This document shows positions 7,067 to 17,690 of a stretch of 64,000 nt of DNA, piece by piece (position 1 is the first letter of the stretch; every line of letters starts with the position of its first letter). Origin of the DNA: Pseudoclavibacter chungangensis (GTDB lineage Bacteria; Actinomycetota; Actinomycetes; Actinomycetales; Microbacteriaceae); the NCBI RefSeq assembly GCF_013410545.1, contig NZ_JACCFV010000001.1, forward strand, positions 3,720,001-3,784,000, given 5' to 3'. A program made the translations under genes and the position numbers. The notes beneath the pieces were generated by a model that did no database searches, was not told the DNA's origin, and was given only the letters and a program-made list of their open reading frames with translations.

Positions 7067-8431
7067 ATGTCCAGGATCGGCGATTTCTTCCGGGGGCGGA
7101 CGAGCGGGTCGGGTGAGGGCTCGGCCGCCGACGCGGTGCCACCGCGCTCGGGCTCACCGCGGACCACCGTCGACGCGCCACCCGAGGAGCAGCCCGCGAA
7201 CGGGGGCAACGCCGTCTCGGCGAGCACCGCGAACCAGGCGGTCGCGCAGGCCGCGGTCGAGGCGAACGCCATGCCCGACGAGGGTCGTGGCCACCGTCCG
7301 GCCGCCGTGGGCCTCATGTGGACCGACGGCATCGGCCGCGTCTCGCTCCGTGCCCTGCAGCTCATCATCCTCATCGCGCTCGGCGCGGGCGTCGTGTGGG
7401 CGGGGCTCCAGCTCTCCATCGTCGTCATCCCCGTGCTGCTCGCGCTCATCGTCGCCTCGGCCGCGTACCCCGTCATCAAATTCCTCACCGATCGGCGCTG
7501 GCCGTCGGTGCTCGCGACCGTCGCGGTCCTCCTCGTCGTCGCACTGCTGCTATCGGGGGCGATCTTCCTCGTCGTCGTGCTCGTCGCCGGTCAGTGGACC
7601 GTGCTGCGCGACAGTGCGGTCGAGGGCTTCAACCAGGCCGTCGCGTGGGCGAACTCGACGTTCGGCATCGTCGTCGACGGCGACCACATCGCCGAATGGT
7701 TGCAGCAGCTGTGGACGTTCGTGTCGTCGAGCGGGCTCGGCTCGGCCGCGTCGGGCATCACGGCCGGCATCTCGTCGGTCGCGACCTTCCTCACCTCGCT
7801 CGTGCTGTTCTTCGTCGTGCTCTTCTTCTTCATGAAGGACGGCCCGCTCATCTGGGGCTTCGTGACGAAGCCGTTCCGTGGCGCGATGGCGACGCGGGTG
7901 CAGCTCATGGGCGCGCGTGCCGTCGAGGTGCTCGGCGGCTACATCCGCGGCACCGTGACCGTCGCACTCGTGGACGCCCTCTTCATCGGCATCGGCCTCG
8001 CGATCGTGGGCGTCCCGCTCGCCTTCCCGCTCGCGGTCATCGTGTTCATCACGGCATTCATCCCGCTCGTCGGTGCGACGCTCGCGGGCATCGTCGCAGC
8101 CCTCGTCGCGCTCGTGACGAACGGGCTCGTCGCGGCGATCATCGTCGTCGGAATCGTCGTGCTCGTGAACCAGCTCGAGGGCAACTTCCTGCAGCCGGTC
8201 GTGCTCGGCAAGTCGCTCAACCTCCACTCGCTCGCCGTGCTCCTCGCCCTCACGATCGGGACGGTGCTCGGTGGGATCGTCGGCACGCTGCTCGCGGTGC
8301 CCGTCGCCGCGGTCGGCTGGACGCTCGTGAAGTCCTGGTACGAACCGCTCGAACAGTTGAAGCGGGACGTGAGCGAGGACGGGTCCCGCACGAAACCGGT
8401 GGATCGGAAGGCCGCGTCCGCGACGAGCTGA
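7067..8431 (+). CDS. AI-2E / PerM-family membrane transporter
   Basis: About 454 residues from ATG 7067 behind a GGAGAGGGGG site; a GTG 30 bases upstream is in frame but precedes that site. A polar tail of about 85 residues is followed by around eight membrane segments. The family signature is clear in AFIPLVGATLAGIVAALVAL and in NQLEGNFLQPVVLGKSLNLH near the last helices. Members were named for autoinducer-2 export (TqsA), but many are Na+/H+ antiporters or have unknown cargo. The gene stands alone, divergent from purS and convergent with the RecQ-like gene, so context does not reveal a substrate. Confidence 0.9.
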   Translation: MSRIGDFFRGRTSGSGEGSAADAVPPRSGSPRTTVDAPPEEQPANGGNAVSASTANQAVAQAAVEANAMPDEGRGHRPAAVGLMWTDGIGRVSLRALQLIILIALGAGVVWAGLQLSIVVIPVLLALIVASAAYPVIKFLTDRRWPSVLATVAVLLVVALLLSGAIFLVVVLVAGQWTVLRDSAVEGFNQAVAWANSTFGIVVDGDHIAEWLQQLWTFVSSSGLGSAASGITAGISSVATFLTSLVLFFVVLFFFMKDGPLIWGFVTKPFRGAMATRVQLMGARAVEVLGGYIRGTVTVALVDALFIGIGLAIVGVPLAFPLAVIVFITAFIPLVGATLAGIVAALVALVTNGLVAAIIVVGIVVLVNQLEGNFLQPVVLGKSLNLHSLAVLLALTIGTVLGGIVGTLLAVPVAAVGWTLVKSWYEPLEQLKRDVSEDGSRTKPVDRKAASATS

Positions 8432-8464
8432 GCGGGCCGGGCACGCGCGCTCGAGCGGGCCAGT

Positions 8465-10630
<2,166 letters not shown>

Positions 10631-10757
10631 GCTGCAAGTGTGTCGCACCCCACGGACACCGGGCTGTGCGGTCGGCGCGGCCGCGCGTCGCGGCCGTCGA
10701 CGGTTCTCCGCCCCGTGGCTGATGCGATTGTCCGAGGCGTGGGATTGGCTTGACCGC

Positions 10758-11561
10758 ATGGAAGCCTACGACTTCGTCTTCGACGCCGAAACCGACTCCG
10801 ACGCCACGAACGCCGCCGCACCGAACGCCCACCGCGGCTGGACGGGGCAGCTCGGCCCGGGCGTCGGCGACGCCCACTGGCCGCGCAGCACGGTGACGGG
10901 GCTGCCGATGCTCCACGGCATCACCGTCGAGCTCCCCGAGGCCTACCGCCGTCGTGGTGAGGAGCTCGTCGCGATCTCGTTCTTCCAGGGGGACGGGCAG
11001 TTCCGCGACGAGGACGACGCGGCCGTCCCCGACGCCGAGAGCGACGATCCGTTCCTTCGGCAGCTCGCCACGTACGTCCCCCTCGACCGCGAGACGAAGC
11101 TCGAGGACATCATCGGCGGCGAGTTCGCGACGCTATGGCTCACACGCGAGGAGTTCGAGCGCGGCCCGAGCGCCCCGCCCGAGGACGTGCGTGAGCCCGA
11201 CACCCACACGAACGAGGACGACGAGGGCGTCAACGCGTGGGACGTGCCGGAGTGGGCGGACGAGCCCGAGACGCGGGACTTCCATCTCGTCGTGCGCGAC
11301 GACCCGAACGCGGGGCTCGCGCCCGAGTCGGACGGCTACGTCGAGCCGTTCGACAGCGGGGCACGCGACTGGCACGCGTGGGCGGCACCGCTCGTCGAGC
11401 CCATGCACCTCGGCGGCACCGCCTTTCCTGTCCAGGGCCTGCCCGAGGGGCTCTCGGCGTACTACCTCGAGGTCGACGAGCTTCCGGGCATGAACCTCGG
11501 TGGCGACGGCCGCGCGCAGATCGACCTCGAGACGGACGAATTCGACTGGGCCTGCGGCTGA
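10758..11561 (+). CDS. Uncharacterised acidic protein, possibly YwqG/DUF1963-like
   Basis: A 267-residue soluble protein, very rich in Asp and Glu, with no signal peptide. I do not recognise it with confidence. The overall pattern includes a [19 protein letters not shown] lead, a SFFQG segment, [26 protein letters not shown], and a closing [27 protein letters not shown]. It faintly recalls YwqG-like (DUF1963) proteins, which end with a Gly-Asp-Gly hairpin, but this is a guess. ATG 10758 was chosen because upstream sequence in the same frame is antisense to recQ. It is divergent from the RecQ-like gene with a 127-base gap. Confidence 0.7.
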   Translation: MEAYDFVFDAETDSDATNAAAPNAHRGWTGQLGPGVGDAHWPRSTVTGLPMLHGITVELPEAYRRRGEELVAISFFQGDGQFRDEDDAAVPDAESDDPFLRQLATYVPLDRETKLEDIIGGEFATLWLTREEFERGPSAPPEDVREPDTHTNEDDEGVNAWDVPEWADEPETRDFHLVVRDDPNAGLAPESDGYVEPFDSGARDWHAWAAPLVEPMHLGGTAFPVQGLPEGLSAYYLEVDELPGMNLGGDGRAQIDLETDEFDWACG

Positions 11562-11699
11562 CCTGCGGGACGAGTCCGGTGCGCTCGACCGTACCGACGG
11601 CCGTGCGGTCCACCGGAGCACCGACACGACGACGGATCACGACAGGGAGAGCAGGCCGGTTCGCCTCGTCGCCCCTTCGGGTGGGATCTCGCCGCCCGA

Positions 11700-12056
11700 T
11701 CAGGCCGTCGCGCTCGGGGTGCGCAGCACCTTCGCCATCGCCTTGCCGCGCGCGAGTTCGTCGACGAGCTTGTCGAGGTAGCGGATGCGCTGCATGAGCG
11801 GGTCCTCGACGTCCTCGACGCGCACGCCGCACACGACTCCGCGGATGAGCGTGGCGTTCTGGTTGAGTCGGGCGTCCGCGAAGAACTCCTCGAACGTCGA
11901 TTCCGTGTCGAGATGCCGGCGCAGTTCGTCGTCGTCGAAGCCCGTCAGCCACCGGATCACCTCGTCGAGCTCCTCGCGCGTGCGGCCCTTGCGTTCGAGC
12001 TTCGCGACGTACAGCGGGTAGACGGCGGCGACGCTCGTCCCGAAGATCCTGGTCAT
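11700..12056 (-). CDS. DUF2200 family protein
   Basis: A 118-residue protein from ATG 12056 (MTRIFGTSVAAVYPLYVAKLERKGRTREELDEVIRWLTG shortened here to its key features). The pattern V-Y-P-x-Y, K-G-R-T/K-x-E-E-L-D and I-x-W-L-T-G, followed by TFEEFFADA and a GVRVEDVEDPLMQRIRYLDKLVDELA helix, is the DUF2200 profile. Function is unknown. The fold is expected to be small and helical. Its start overlaps the stop of the upstream membrane protein by four bases (ATGA), so it is the last gene of the purD-purC operon. Confidence 0.85.
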   Translation of the reverse strand: MTRIFGTSVAAVYPLYVAKLERKGRTREELDEVIRWLTGFDDDELRRHLDTESTFEEFFADARLNQNATLIRGVVCGVRVEDVEDPLMQRIRYLDKLVDELARGKAMAKVLRTPSATA

Positions 12057-13087
12057 TCCGAGGATGGTAGTGGCTCGATCTCGGCATCGCCCGGCCACCA
12101 GCGGGCGCGCAGCACGGCACGTTCGCGGTCCGCGTGCACACCGCCGCGGAGGGCGAGCCGGTAGGACAGGCCGAGTGTCGCGAACCCGAGGGCGACAGCG
12201 CACAGGCCGAGCGCCCGGACGAGCGTGTTCGGGGCCACGATCGCCGCCGTCGCCCCGGCGCCGATCAGGGCGACACCGATCGCGGCGACGTGGCGGGCGT
12301 TCCGCTCGATCGGGTGGGGCCGCTTGAGCGCCGCATCGAGTGCCTCGTCGCTCGGACGCTCGACTCCGTCCGCATGCTGCACCGAGCGTGCCTGCGCCCG
12401 CTCCCGACGGCACGCACGCTCGACATCGGACGGGCCCTGGAGCGACACGAGCAGCGCATGATCGCTCCGGCGCCGCCGCTCGAGCCGCTGCGCCGCGAGA
12501 AAACACCACACGCCGAGCGCGATGACGCCGAGCGCGAGGACGACGAGCTCGACGAGCCCGCGCGTGACCTCCTCGCGCGCGAGCTCCTCGAACAGGGCGA
12601 TGCCCGTCGCCACGAGTGCGATCGCGCCGATCGGCACGACGAGCGCCGCCGCGACGATCATCGGCGTCGCCGCGTCGTCGCGCAGGCGGTGGCGGTCCAT
12701 CGCACCCGGAACCGCCTCGCGGTCTCGGCGGGCGCTCGCGAGTGCCGCCGTCGTGCGCGCCGGGTTCGCGAACGAACTGCACACGGCCACGAGCAGTGCG
12801 GTCACGCCGACGAGACCGACGGCGACGGCGAGCGACACGAGCGCCGGCGTGACGGGGCCACTCGTGTCGGCGCCCGACAGCGCTTGCACGAGAAGGAGAA
12901 CGGCCGGCGCCACGAACACGAGCACGCCCGCGGCGACGAGGCCCGCGGTCATGACGGTCGCACCCGCTTCGAGGGCGCGCAGCTCCGCCGGCCGACGCAA
13001 CTGGGCGACGCGTGGCCCCGTGCGCGGGTCGAGGGTGGCCGCGGGCTCCGTCTCGGGGCGCTGCGGGGCCTCGTCGTGTGCGCGCAT
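12053..13087 (-). CDS. Uncharacterised multi-spanning membrane protein
   Basis: A 344-residue protein with about six hydrophobic segments: near residues 45-70, 82-105, 140-165 and 178-200, then two close together near 268-312. Between the fourth and fifth helix lies a polar stretch of about 65 residues rich in Arg and Ser. Both termini are polar and probably cytoplasmic. I do not recognise a family. It starts 20 bases after the purC stop codon and overlaps the DUF2200 gene by four bases, so it is co-transcribed with purine genes without an obvious functional link. Confidence 0.75.
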   Translation of the reverse strand: MRAHDEAPQRPETEPAATLDPRTGPRVAQLRRPAELRALEAGATVMTAGLVAAGVLVFVAPAVLLLVQALSGADTSGPVTPALVSLAVAVGLVGVTALLVAVCSSFANPARTTAALASARRDREAVPGAMDRHRLRDDAATPMIVAAALVVPIGAIALVATGIALFEELAREEVTRGLVELVVLALGVIALGVWCFLAAQRLERRRRSDHALLVSLQGPSDVERACRRERAQARSVQHADGVERPSDEALDAALKRPHPIERNARHVAAIGVALIGAGATAAIVAPNTLVRALGLCAVALGFATLGLSYRLALRGGVHADRERAVLRARWWPGDAEIEPLPSSE

Positions 13088-13107
13088 CCTCGTCGGCGGC
13101 CGGGTGG

Positions 13108-13998
13108 TCAGGCCCGGTCGACGCCGAGCCGGTCGAACAGCTCGCGGTAGCGGGCGACGGTGCGCTCGACGACCTCGGCCGGCAGCTCGGGTGGATCACC
13201 CGTACCGTCCCAGTTCACGCTGAGCCAGTCGCGCACGATCTGCTTGTCGAACGACGCGAGTCGCCGGGCGGTCGGGAGCGCTTGGTCGCGGTAGAGCTCG
13301 GCGTCCCAGTAGCGCGAGGAGTCGGAGGTGAGCACCTCGTCCGCGATCGTGATGTCGCCCGTCGCCCGGTCGCGGCCGAACTCGAACTTCGTGTCGGCGA
13401 GCACGACGCCGCGTTCGTCGGCGATCGCCGACGCGTCGCGGAACACGCGCAGCGACAGCTCGCGCAGGGCCGCCGCGTCGTCCGCACCGACGAGCTCGAC
13501 CGTGCGCTCGAAGGAGATGTTCTCGTCGTGCTGCCCCTGCGGCGCCTTCCAGGCGGGCGTGTAGATCGGCTCGGGCAGGCGGTCGCCGTCGGCGAGGCCC
13601 GCGGGCAGCGGGATACCGCACACGGTGCCGTTCGCGACGTACTCCTTGAGGCCGGACCCCGTGAGGTACCCCCGGACGACGCACTCGATCGGGAACATGT
13701 CGAGCGCGGCCACCCGCATCGAACGGGCCGCGAGCTCGGGGTCGAGGTCATCGTCCCAGCCGGCCGGTTCGCGCAGGTGGTTCGGGACGTCGATGCGCTC
13801 GAACCACCAGCGGCTGAGGCGCGTGAGCATGGCACCCTTGCCGGGGATCGCGGGGCGCAGCACGTGGTCGAACGCGCTCACGCGATCACTCGCGGCGACG
13901 AGGAGGACGTCGGGGTCCGTCTCCGACGCGAAGACCTCGCGCACCTTCCCCGTGTAGACGTGCCGCCAGCCGGGAAGCTCGGGTGCCGCGCCGCTCAT
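13108..13998 (-). CDS. purC: Phosphoribosylaminoimidazole-succinocarboxamide synthase
   Basis: SAICAR synthetase, 296 residues, joins CAIR and aspartate with ATP. The N-terminal glycine-rich loop appears as HVYTGKVREVF, followed by VAASDRVSAFDHVLRP (substrate loop). The strongest signature is IECVVRGYLTGSGLKEY. The later DTKFEFGRD and LTSDSSRYWD segments match the metal and ATP site of the family. Its ATG overlaps the purD stop codon by four bases, giving translational coupling with purD. Confidence 0.97.
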   Translation of the reverse strand: MSGAAPELPGWRHVYTGKVREVFASETDPDVLLVAASDRVSAFDHVLRPAIPGKGAMLTRLSRWWFERIDVPNHLREPAGWDDDLDPELAARSMRVAALDMFPIECVVRGYLTGSGLKEYVANGTVCGIPLPAGLADGDRLPEPIYTPAWKAPQGQHDENISFERTVELVGADDAAALRELSLRVFRDASAIADERGVVLADTKFEFGRDRATGDITIADEVLTSDSSRYWDAELYRDQALPTARRLASFDKQIVRDWLSVNWDGTGDPPELPAEVVERTVARYRELFDRLGVDRA

Positions 13999-15284
13999 CG
14001 GCCCGCCTCGGCCTCGGCGGCGGCCCTCGCGATGTCGGTCCGGTAGACGCCACCGGGCAGCTCGATCGCCTCGAGCCCCTCGTACGCGAGCGCCCGCGCG
14101 TCGGCGAGCGTGTCGCCCGTCGCGACGACGTTGAGCACGCGCCCGCCCGTCGCGACGAGCGCGTCGCCGTCGCGCGCGGTCGCCGCGTGGAGCACGCGCA
14201 CGCCGCCGTCGTGCGAGCGGTCAACGGCGGCGGTGCCCGAGATGTGGCGGCCAGTCTGCACCTGCTCCGGGTAGCCCTCGCTCGCGAGCACGAGCGTCAC
14301 GGCCGCGCGCGGCGAGATGGGCAGCGGGTCGGGCGCATCACCGAGCCGCCCCGTCGCGGCGGCGAACAGCAGCTCCGAGAGCGGCGCGTCGAGCCGCGTG
14401 AGCACGGCCTGGGTCTCCGGGTCCCCGAAGCGGGCGTTGAACTCGATGACGCGGATGCCCGCGTCGGTGACGATGAGGCCGCAGTACAGGAGGCCGACGA
14501 AGGGGCTGCCGTTCGCGCGCAGCTCGTCGACGACCGGCTGCGCGACCTGCTCCAGAACGGCGCGCGAGAACGCATCCTCCGAGCCGAAGCGGGCCGTGAG
14601 GAAGGGGACGGGCGTGTAGGCACCCATGCCACCCGTGTTCGGGCCCGTGTCGCCGTCGCCGAGACGCTTGAAGTCCTGCGCGGGTGGCAGCGCGCGCACG
14701 TGTTCGCCGTCGCTCAGCACGAAGACCGACACCTCCTGGCCGTCGAGGAACTCCTCGACGAGCACGGGACCGACGGGCAACCACCGTTCGGCGTGCTGGA
14801 CGGCCTCGGCGCGGTCGCTCGTGACGAGCACGCCTTTGCCGGCCGCGAGACCGTCGGCCTTCACGACGTAGGGGGTCCCGAACGCGTCGAGCGCGCGCTC
14901 GACCTCCTCGACGGTCGAGGCGAGCTGCGCGCCGCCCGTGGGCACCTGGGCGCGGCTCATGACCTCCTTCGCGAAGGTCTTGGAGCCCTCGAGCGCGGCG
15001 GCCGCGCGATCGGGACCGAAGACGGGGATACCCGCGGCACGGACGGCGTCCGCGACACCCGCGACGAGCGGCGCCTCGGGGCCGATGACGACGAGCTCGA
15101 CACCCTCGTCGGCCGCGAACTCGGAGACGAGCTGGGGGTCGGCGACGTCGAGGGAGAGCACCTCGGCCTCCGCACCGATACCGGGATTGCCTGGCGCTGC
15201 CGTGATGCGGTGCGCGCCTTCGGCGGCGAGGGCGGTGACGAGTGCGTGCTCACGGGCGCCGGAGCCGAGTACGAGAATTCTCAC
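13995..15284 (-). CDS. purD: Phosphoribosylamine-glycine ligase (GAR synthetase)
   Basis: A 429-residue ATP-grasp enzyme for purine step 2. It starts at GTG 15284 (VRILVLGSGAREHAL); an in-frame ATG upstream would add 14 non-family residues. The N-terminal domain shows GSGAREHALV. The ATP-grasp domain shows PYVVKADGLAAGKGVLV and SVFVLSDGEHV, and the active-site segment NTGGMGAYTP is intact. VIEFNARFGDPETQ carries the Glu and Asn that bind Mg2+. It is the first gene of purD-purC-membrane protein-DUF2200. Divergently, the sterol-carrier-family gene starts 60 bases away. Confidence 0.97.
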   Translation of the reverse strand: MRILVLGSGAREHALVTALAAEGAHRITAAPGNPGIGAEAEVLSLDVADPQLVSEFAADEGVELVVIGPEAPLVAGVADAVRAAGIPVFGPDRAAAALEGSKTFAKEVMSRAQVPTGGAQLASTVEEVERALDAFGTPYVVKADGLAAGKGVLVTSDRAEAVQHAERWLPVGPVLVEEFLDGQEVSVFVLSDGEHVRALPPAQDFKRLGDGDTGPNTGGMGAYTPVPFLTARFGSEDAFSRAVLEQVAQPVVDELRANGSPFVGLLYCGLIVTDAGIRVIEFNARFGDPETQAVLTRLDAPLSELLFAAATGRLGDAPDPLPISPRAAVTLVLASEGYPEQVQTGRHISGTAAVDRSHDGGVRVLHAATARDGDALVATGGRVLNVVATGDTLADARALAYEGLEAIELPGGVYRTDIARAAAEAEAGR

Positions 15285-15332
15285 CCCCCAAGGATACGGG
15301 GCACCCTTTCCCACGGCCGCGCGCACCGCTCA

Positions 15333-15338
15333 TACGAT
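15333..15338 (+). promoter_or_regulatory. Putative -10 element TACGAT of a leaderless gene
   Basis: TACGAT is followed by exactly six bases and ATG 15345. No ribosome site is present. The expected transcription start coincides with the start codon. Confidence 0.55.
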
Positions 15339-15344
15339 GGCGGC

Positions 15345-15710
15345 ATGGCGAAGGCGAAGATCCAGGACGCGGACGGTCTCGCGGCGCTCGACGTGTGGAC
15401 GGCCGAACGGGCGGCGACGCCCCGCACGCCCCTCGCGACGGCCGTCCGCTACACGGCGCAGGCGCTCGCGGAGCGCGCGCCTGGCGCGAGCGTCGAGATG
15501 CGCGTGCCGCCGTTCGCGGCCGTGCAGTGCATCGAGGGGCCGGGGCACACGCGCGGCACGCCGCCGAACGTGATCGAGACGGACGCGCAGACGTGGCTCG
15601 AACTCGCGACGGGACGCCTCGATTGGGACGAGGCGATCGCCACCGCACGCGTCCACGCGTCCGGGACGCGCGCACACCTCGACGGGCTGCTGCCGCTCGT
15701 GCGGCGCTGA
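15345..15710 (+). CDS. Sterol carrier family protein (actinobacterial SCP2-like)
   Basis: A 121-residue soluble protein. It shows the actinobacterial sterol-carrier-family pattern: VRYTAQALAERAPGASVEMRVPPFAAVQC, then GHTRGTPPNVIETDAQTWLELATG and a final ARVHASGTRAHL helix. The W-L-x-L-A-T-G segment corresponds to the SCP2 lipid-binding helix. The ligand is unknown. These genes are usually found beside pur genes in actinobacteria, and here it faces purD. The start is fixed by a TACGAT hexamer six bases upstream and the absence of a Shine-Dalgarno sequence. Confidence 0.85.
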   Translation: MAKAKIQDADGLAALDVWTAERAATPRTPLATAVRYTAQALAERAPGASVEMRVPPFAAVQCIEGPGHTRGTPPNVIETDAQTWLELATGRLDWDEAIATARVHASGTRAHLDGLLPLVRR

Positions 15711-15775
15711 GCGGCCACCACCGCTCCCGGCCCGCGTGGACGGCGGCACCTCGCCGGTGGGGGATGATGGATGCC

Positions 15776-16363
15776 ATGGTGCACCGCGACGACCCCTCGC
15801 TCCCGTCCGACGCCGATCCCGAAGCCACGGACGTCGTCGGCGGGACGGGCGACGGCGGCGGGACGGGCGGCACGGAGGAGCCGGGCGAAGCGGCCGAGGC
15901 AGACCTCGCGGACGAGACGGAGCCTGTGGACGACACCGACCTTGCCGACGAGACGGACCTCGGGGACGAGTCCCGCACCGCGGACGAGCCGGTGCCGATC
16001 GAACAACCCGCGGTGCTGCGCCGGCACGTCAAGATGCGCACGTTCCTGCTGCTCGGCCTGCTCGTCGGGCTCGTGCTCAGCGTCGGCCTCACGTTCGGCA
16101 TCCCCGACGATCCGGCGTTCAGCCCCGCGAACCCGGAGCTGCAGTTCTCCGACCTCCAGGTGTTCGCATTCCTGCTCGTGTTCATCTGCCCGCTCACGCT
16201 CGGGCTCGGTGGGCTCATCGGGTACATCGTCGGGAACGTCGCCGGCCGCCGGAGCCGAGCGGTCGTGCTGCAGCGCGAACACGACGAGCCCGCAATCGAT
16301 GAGCCCGCGATCGACGAGCCCGCCATCGACGGGCCCGAGGCGCCCGATGAGCCGCGGGCGTGA
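15776..16363 (+). CDS. Conserved membrane protein with acidic N-terminal domain
   Basis: About 195 residues. The first 80 are acidic and low-complexity (many Asp, Glu, Gly and Thr), followed by a basic stop-transfer patch (LRRHVKMR) and two membrane helices: FLLLGLLVGLVLSVGLTFGI and a longer one ending LGLGGLIGYIVGNVAG. The C-terminal tail holds a three-fold DEPAI repeat. No family with known function is recognised. A GATGAT hexamer seven bases before ATG 15776 suggests that start; ATG codons at 15764 and 15767 are alternatives. It lies close upstream of the lyase gene. Confidence 0.72.
   Translation: MVHRDDPSLPSDADPEATDVVGGTGDGGGTGGTEEPGEAAEADLADETEPVDDTDLADETDLGDESRTADEPVPIEQPAVLRRHVKMRTFLLLGLLVGLVLSVGLTFGIPDDPAFSPANPELQFSDLQVFAFLLVFICPLTLGLGGLIGYIVGNVAGRRSRAVVLQREHDEPAIDEPAIDEPAIDGPEAPDEPRA
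16286..16330 (+). repeat. 15-base in-frame tandem repeat, three copies
   Basis: Three diverged copies of a 15-base unit beginning GAGCCCGC encode the E-P-A-I-D repeat in the tail of the membrane protein. The unit length is a multiple of three, so copy-number change would keep the frame. Confidence 0.8.
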
Positions 16364-16370
16364 TGCCCGC

Positions 16371-17552
16371 ATGACGGACGGGAACGGCGAGGTCCGCGCG
16401 GACCCGATCGACGTGCTGCGCCGTCGGACGAGCGAGAAATGGGCGTTGCACGGCGACGACGTCCTGCCGATGTTCGTCGCCGAGACGGACTTCCCGCTCG
16501 CCCCACCGATCCGTCGCGCCCTCGAACGTGCCCTCGCGGACGGGGATACGGGCTACGTCGCCGTCGGTGACGACCGGGCGGCGAGCGCGATCTCGCGGTT
16601 CGCGCGCGATCGCTGGGGGTGGGAACCCGACCCCGAGCACATGCTCACGACGACCGACGTGGGCATCGTGATCGTCGAGGCGCTCCGCGCGCTCGTCGAA
16701 CCCGGCGACGGCGTCATCATCATGCCGCCCGTGTACCCACCGTTCCCCGACTTCGTGAGGGAGGCGGGCGGTGTGCCGGTGTCGGTGCCGCTCGTCGACG
16801 ACGGCACCGCGTGGTCGATCGACCTCGACGGCGTCGAGACGGCACTCGCGGCCGGCGCGCGCGCCGTGCTGCTGTGCAGCCCGCACAACCCCCTCGGCCT
16901 CGTGCACCCGCGCGGCGTGCTCGAGGCGCTCGCGGACCTCGCCGGGCGCCACGGCGCGTTCGTCGTGAGTGACGAGATCCACGCGCCGCTCGCGCACGCG
17001 GGTGTCGGGTTCACGCCGTTCCTGTCGGTGTCGGAGGCGGCACGCGAGCACGGCGTCGCGGCCCTGTCCGGCAGCAAGGCGTTCAACCTCGCGGGCCTCA
17101 AGTGCGCGTGCATCACGACCGCGTCGGAACGGACCCGGGCGCTCGTCGCGCGCCGACCCACGGAGGAACTCGTCGCACGAGCGGGACTGTTCGGGGTGAT
17201 CGCGACGCAGGCGGGGTTCGACGAGTCGCGCGACTGGCTCGACGCGTCGCTCGCGACGGTCGAGGCGAACGTCGCGCTCCTCGAACGACTCCTCGCCGAA
17301 CGACTTCCGGACGTGACGATGCGGCGCCCGCACGCGAGCTATCTCGCCTGGCTCGACTTCCGTCGCGCGGGCTGGGGCGACGACCCCGCCGATGCCGCGC
17401 TGCGTCAGGCACGTGTCGCGCTCGCGAACGGTCCGGCCTTCGGGGCCGAGGGGCGCGGGTTCGCGCGCCTCAATCTCGCGTGCGCGCCCGACGTGCTGGC
17501 GGCGGCCGTCGATCGACTCGCACGCGTCCGCCCCGCCTCGCCGACGCGCTGA
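16371..17552 (+). CDS. MalY/PatB-type PLP-dependent aminotransferase or C-S lyase
   Basis: A 393-residue fold-type I PLP enzyme. The N-terminal lead (DVLRRRTSEKW followed by LPMFVAETDFPLAPPIRRAL) is typical of MalY/PatB cystathionine beta-lyases, which use W-x-x-x-x-x-DVLPMWVAEMDF-like leads. The PLP site shows LCSPHNPLG, VVSDEIHAPLAH and the Schiff-base lysine in LSGSKAFNLAGLKCA. Likely activity is beta-elimination on cystathionine or cysteine conjugates; an aminotransferase role cannot be excluded. ATG 16371 follows the preceding stop by five bases; an upstream ATG at 16347 overlaps that gene. Confidence 0.9.
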   Translation: MTDGNGEVRADPIDVLRRRTSEKWALHGDDVLPMFVAETDFPLAPPIRRALERALADGDTGYVAVGDDRAASAISRFARDRWGWEPDPEHMLTTTDVGIVIVEALRALVEPGDGVIIMPPVYPPFPDFVREAGGVPVSVPLVDDGTAWSIDLDGVETALAAGARAVLLCSPHNPLGLVHPRGVLEALADLAGRHGAFVVSDEIHAPLAHAGVGFTPFLSVSEAAREHGVAALSGSKAFNLAGLKCACITTASERTRALVARRPTEELVARAGLFGVIATQAGFDESRDWLDASLATVEANVALLERLLAERLPDVTMRRPHASYLAWLDFRRAGWGDDPADAALRQARVALANGPAFGAEGRGFARLNLACAPDVLAAAVDRLARVRPASPTR

Positions 17553-17606
17553 GGCGCCCGCCTCGCCGCACCGTTCGGCAGGATGCCAGGCGCGTGCGAC
17601 CGTCGT

Positions 17607-17622
17607 GTGACACTCCCGTGAC
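17607..17622 (+). promoter_or_regulatory. MtrA-type box GTGAC-N6-GTGAC
   Basis: A direct repeat of GTGAC with a six-base spacer lies 69 bases before the lysozyme-like gene. The arrangement fits the GTNAC-N6-GTNAC consensus of the actinobacterial response regulator MtrA, which controls cell-wall hydrolase genes. Target and box match in theme, but binding is inferred. Confidence 0.5.
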
Positions 17623-17690
17623 GGTGGGCGTCGAACCTTGAGGCACGTCGGCGGGATCGGCCCGCCGCAGGTTCTCGGGAGGGTCCCACC

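Noticed and set aside
12057..13199. A long frame extending the DUF2200 protein by 380 codons
   Set aside because: The extension is a shadow of the membrane protein gene with extreme Arg content; ATG 12056 is the family start.
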